A stretch of DNA of 64,000 bases from Arthrobacter sp. Leaf141 (GTDB lineage Bacteria; Actinomycetota; Actinomycetes; Actinomycetales; Micrococcaceae), in assembly GCF_001424565.1 (NCBI RefSeq), contig NZ_LMOL01000016.1, forward strand, positions 284,523 to 348,522, written 5' to 3'. Below the pieces are notes generated by a model. It saw only the letters and a program-made list of their open reading frames with translations. It was not told the DNA's origin and made no database searches. Positions within the stretch are counted from its first letter, which is position 1. Each line of letters opens with the position of its first letter. Positions 62,367 through 64,000 of the stretch are shown in pieces. A program made the translations under genes and the position numbers.

Positions 62367-62876
62367 TGGCTTCTCTTCTCGCAATTGGCGGTGGATGGTG
62401 CAATGGGTTCGATTGTCCGGTCACTACACAAGTGCCTGGATCTTGGGGTTAGCAGAACGGGCTGCTTGGTGACGATCTGGGGAAGTCCTTGTGAATCTCT
62501 GCCTAAGATGTCCGCAACGGGCTGCCAGCGGCTTCTTGGTGGGCCCGCTCGGTGACGGGGCAGCAGACGTGCCGGTGCCGGACTTCCTTCCAGTCCGCCT
62601 CTTGACTGCTGAATTCGACGGCGTCCACGTCATGTTGATCAAGCAGGCTGGTGGCTCGTTTCATGATTCCTCCATAGGTCTTCTGGGACGGATGTATATC
62701 GCGCCGTTTGCTCTGCCGAAGGCCCTGTGAACGGTCGGAAAATCTTTGTTGGGTTGCCAGATGCTGAAAAGAGCGGAGCCTCCTCAGCGTTTGGCGCGGG
62801 GTAACCGCATAGCGAATCCGTTGTGGTCGACCGATAATGGCAACGTGTGGTTCAGGGTTTCCGGCGAGGCTGACAT
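62367..62876 (-). other. gap between nucleoside hydrolase and ribokinase genes
   Basis: 510 bp where such operons often carry a transporter gene. It holds the small frame at 62503-62664 and a 30-codon frame (62784-62876, MSASPETLNH to stop) that overlaps the ribokinase stop. No transporter is recognised. The sequence may be what is left of a lost gene. Confidence 0.4.
62503..62664 (-). CDS. small open frame with good ribosome site (53 aa), unknown
   Basis: 53 residues, MKRATSLLDQHDVDAVEFSS then QEADWKEVRHRHVCCPVTER. GGAGGA lies 4 nt before ATG 62664. It is acidic at first and has a Cys pair. I recognise no family; it may be a small protein of the nucleoside operon or the start of a truncated gene. 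Confidence 0.4.
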   Translation of the reverse strand: MKRATSLLDQHDVDAVEFSSQEADWKEVRHRHVCCPVTERAHQEAAGSPLRTS

Positions 62877-63902
62877 CTATGCAGACCGGTCGGCCTCCGA
62901 GATTTCCGCTCGCACCGTAGCCTTCTGTTCGACTTCATCGACGGCCGCTGCTTCGCCCTGCTCCAGCCACTCCTGCAGCTGCCCTCGGGTTGGGTATGAA
63001 GCCTGGGTCCCACGCCCTGTGGCAGCGTAGGCAGCGACCTGACTGGCAAAGCGCGCCGCCGCCAGTAGGTCGGCCCCATGGGCTAGCTCACCTGCCATGG
63101 CTCCGGCAAACGCGTCACCGCACCCGCTCGTGTCTACCGGACGGACCCGAGTAGGTTCTATGCGAACCGGTGATATGGGCCCGTTCTGGAGGTTTTCCAG
63201 AACGATTGCGCCCTCGGCTCCCAACGTAATGACGGCGTTCTTCGCTCCGGTCTCTCCAAGCAACGCACCTACTGCCTGCCAGGGCCGCTCAGCCGGAAGG
63301 CCTCTTAGACCTACGGCAGCCAGAGCCTCTCCTTCGTTCAAGACGGCAACGTCAACGAGTGGCATGATCGCGATAGCCTTCGGTGAGTAGGGCGAGAGGT
63401 TCAATACGGTTATCGCGCCCATGACAGCCGATGCTCTGGCCGCTGCAAGGGCCGTGTCCACTGGCACCTCCAGGCTTAGGCAAAGGACGGCTGCTTTTCC
63501 AATTTCGAACAGGGACCTCTGAAGCATCTCGGAGGTGAGCTGATTGTTCGCTCCTGGGGAGACCACGATGAAGTTCTCGGCAGCGTCATCGACCGTGATC
63601 AGCGCGGTTCCTGTTGCACTACCTTTTTCCTGGCGAATCAGGTCGATATTAATGCCTTGCTTGGCGGCCGCTTCGCGGAGGAAAACTCCATCTTCGTCCG
63701 CGCCGAGTGCGGCCACCAGAATAGGGTTTGCACCCAATCGCGCTGCTGCTGCCGCTTGGTTGGAACCTTTTCCACCAGGGCCGCGGCTGATGCCTCTTCC
63801 GATCACGGTTTCGCCAGGATTTGGCAGGTTTCTCGTGCGAACCGTGAGATCCACGTTCATGGATCCTACGACCACTAGCGTGCCCACTCCAGGCTTCGTC
63901 AT
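62877..63902 (-). CDS. rbsK: ribokinase
   Basis: 341 residues. PfkB-family signatures are VVVGSMNVDLTVRTRNLPNP, GPGGKGSNQAAAAARLGANP and PVDTSGCGDAFAGAMAGELA with the catalytic Asp. It phosphorylates D-ribose at O5 using ATP. The C-terminal 30 residues are an unusual charged tail (EQGEAAAVDEVEQKATVRAE). The start overlaps the stop of the preceding gene by 4 bp (ATGA), so it is coupled to the gene running off the right edge. It supplies the next step after the nucleoside hydrolase. Confidence 0.93.
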   Translation of the reverse strand: MTKPGVGTLVVVGSMNVDLTVRTRNLPNPGETVIGRGISRGPGGKGSNQAAAAARLGANPILVAALGADEDGVFLREAAAKQGINIDLIRQEKGSATGTALITVDDAAENFIVVSPGANNQLTSEMLQRSLFEIGKAAVLCLSLEVPVDTALAAARASAVMGAITVLNLSPYSPKAIAIMPLVDVAVLNEGEALAAVGLRGLPAERPWQAVGALLGETGAKNAVITLGAEGAIVLENLQNGPISPVRIEPTRVRPVDTSGCGDAFAGAMAGELAHGADLLAAARFASQVAAYAATGRGTQASYPTRGQLQEWLEQGEAAAVDEVEQKATVRAEISEADRSA

Positions 63903-64000
63903 TGTACGTCTGCGTCGTGGAGCTGGAGCTTGCCGGCATTGACGATTCTGGAGCTGATCTCGTCGGCTACCGCCTCGGCGTCGATGGTCGCCACTAAGCG
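63899..64000 (-). CDS. C-terminal end of a gene upstream of ribokinase (partial, unidentified)
   Basis: The last 33 residues (RLVATIDAEAVADEISSRIV then NAGKLQLHDADVQ) of a gene that runs off the right edge. Its stop overlaps the ribokinase start. The tail carries no diagnostic motif. Confidence 0.6.
   Translation of the reverse strand, partial: RLVATIDAEAVADEISSRIVNAGKLQLHDADVQ

Overview
The window is high-GC DNA from a free-living actinobacterium, most likely a soil or plant-associated member of the Arthrobacter / Pseudarthrobacter / Paenarthrobacter group. This rests on codon use, an MptB-type mannosyltransferase, fructan metabolism genes, a split 5-oxoprolinase and DUF4913/TraG conjugation genes. 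I saw no rRNA, tRNA or CRISPR array.

Layout. (1) 1-1752: the end of a 2-methylcitrate/citrate synthase gene, then an ECF sigma factor with a membrane-anchored partner on the minus strand. (2) 1860-12700: a fructan block on the minus strand, with a secreted levansucrase, a membrane-anchored GH32 fructanase, and an operon for an intracellular GH32, a sugar ABC importer, a LacI repressor and a serine hydrolase. That operon starts next to three LacI-type operators spaced exactly 45 bp apart. (3) 12835-22185: housekeeping and accessory genes (FAD monooxygenase, GNAT, SulP transporter with MerR regulator, MptB and two GT87-type membrane glycosyltransferases). (4) 22440-38313: a large catabolic region. 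An aminotransferase and an HMG/CHA-type aldolase are followed by a LysR regulator, a spermidine/putrescine-type ABC importer, and a tightly packed operon of pxpABC, a metabolite:H+ symporter, four dehydrogenases and gluconokinase. (5) 38346-44584: MOSC protein, alpha/beta hydrolase, MFS, class II UvrA, VOC protein and AraC regulator. (6) 44881-47560: a decayed conjugative element (frameshifted ATPase remnant, TraG/VirD4 coupling protein, DUF4913). (7) 47845-60819: a second catabolic island with a TetR regulator, an APC permease, a decayed agmatine-deiminase remnant, and a six-gene operon (amidase, kinase-aminotransferase fusion, intact agmatine deiminase, MFS, YtcJ-like amidohydrolase, HSL-type esterase). 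It is followed by a serine-recombinase remnant. (8) 61404-64000: nucleoside hydrolase, ribokinase and the end of a further gene.

How the genes work together. The levansucrase makes levan outside the cell, the anchored GH32 releases fructose or short fructans, and the importer with the inner GH32 uses them under LacI control. In region 4 an aminotransferase, an aldolase that yields pyruvate and a lactam-opening enzyme suggest use of a substituted glutamate or its pyroglutamate form, next to idonate/gluconate oxidation. In region 7 the enzymes fit stepwise breakdown of an acylated guanidino-amine (inference).

From about 47.6 kb on the DNA is visibly richer in A+T than the first 44 kb, and mobile-element debris lies on both sides of region 7, which suggests a transferred island. 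The most notable observations are the region 7 cluster, the 45-bp operator array, a near-identical 24-bp upstream motif shared by two operons in region 4, and apparent AUU/AUC start codons behind good Shine-Dalgarno sequences.
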